Of a stretch of 44,777 nt of DNA, positions 44,578 to 44,777 are shown in pieces. Source of the stretch: Leptolyngbya sp. DLM2.Bin27 (lineage in GTDB: Bacteria; Cyanobacteriota; Cyanobacteriia; Phormidesmidales; Phormidesmidaceae); contig RECJ01000154.1 in NCBI GenBank assembly GCA_007694115.1, positions 1-44,777 on the forward strand, given 5' to 3'. Each line of letters begins with the position of its first letter. Position 1 is the stretch's first letter. A program made the position numbers and the translations under genes. The notes below the pieces were generated by a model, which was given only the letters and a program-made list of their open reading frames with translations, ran no database searches and was not told where the DNA came from.

Positions 44578-44777
44578 TTAATCGTCGAAGTGCTTGACGA
44601 TCGCCTCGGCAAATTCCGAGCACTTCAGCGGTGGGTTGACTGGCGGCTCCATCATGCGAGCTAGGTCGTAGGTGACTTCGCGGGCTGCGATCGCAGCTCC
44701 AATGCCTTTCTTAATCAAATCTGCCGCCTCTTGCCAGCCCATGTACTCCAGCATCATCACGCCGGAGAGAATCACCG
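44578..44777 (-). CDS. icd: NADP-dependent isocitrate dehydrogenase, C-terminal end (partial)
   Basis: The window ends inside this gene; only about 65 C-terminal residues are present. ILSGVMMLEYMGWQEAADLI, then VTYDLARMM and CSEFAEAIVKHF are the usual end of bacterial NADP isocitrate dehydrogenase, a TCA-branch enzyme that makes 2-oxoglutarate, the carbon skeleton for ammonium assimilation. The 5' end lies past 44777. Confidence 0.92.
   Translation of the reverse strand, partial: VILSGVMMLEYMGWQEAADLIKKGIGAAIAAREVTYDLARMMEPPVNPPLKCSEFAEAIVKHFDD

Overview
The window looks like chromosomal DNA from a cyanobacterium, most likely a filamentous one of the Leptolyngbya/Nodosilinea type. The signs are dozens of copies of the HIP1 octamer GCGATCGC, a SasA kinase with a KaiB-like sensor domain, a plant-type [2Fe-2S] ferredoxin, a DevBCA-type exporter, DUF4278 and PEP-CTERM proteins, short heptamer repeats between genes, and generally high GC. 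The genus is an inference. No tRNA, rRNA, CRISPR array, phage or intact insertion sequence was recognised.

Layout. 1-0.4 kb: a frameshifted, truncated remnant of an ABC-3 type metal permease. 0.5-4.8 kb: an overlapping operon encoding a DevB-like fusion protein, two different DevC-like permeases and a DevA-like ATPase. 5-8.3 kb: a small YbjN-like protein, then a divergent lipid-modifying pair (CFA-synthase-like methyltransferase and acyl-lipid desaturase) around an AT-rich 800-bp gap. 8.4-13.9 kb: a large coiled-coil/TPR membrane protein, a CDF metal transporter, a PEP-CTERM protein and rpmB. 14.1-20.4 kb: four genes in one direction, encoding an NTT-like transporter fused to HEAT repeats, a cyclic-nucleotide-binding protein, LemA and an M48 protease. 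20.6-26.3 kb: ilvH, dapB, a DUF2062 protein, mnmE, an O-methyltransferase and an SRPBCC protein. 26.6-33.9 kb: a YihY-like membrane protein, sasA, several small unknowns and an anchored FAD oxidoreductase. 34-41.7 kb: ppa, petF, two small proteins, phr, recG and an acidic unknown. 41.8-44.8 kb: tsf, rpsB, an LPG-synthase-like membrane protein and the 3' end of icd.

Most genes are housekeeping or conserved cyanobacterial genes. The most notable structural pattern lies between them. Of the 11 gaps between convergent genes, the nine longer than about 50 bp each hold either a heptad-phased repeat array (five) or a GC-rich palindrome (four). The two without one are only 34 and 13 bp long. Divergent promoter gaps hold neither family. 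This suggests dispersed elements that act as, or accumulate as, two-way transcription ends.

The most interesting protein-level observations are the DevB-C-C-A exporter with two permeases, the NTT-HEAT / CNBD / LemA / M48 run, and the coiled-coil/TPR protein. Functions are read from motifs seen by eye; no database search was run.
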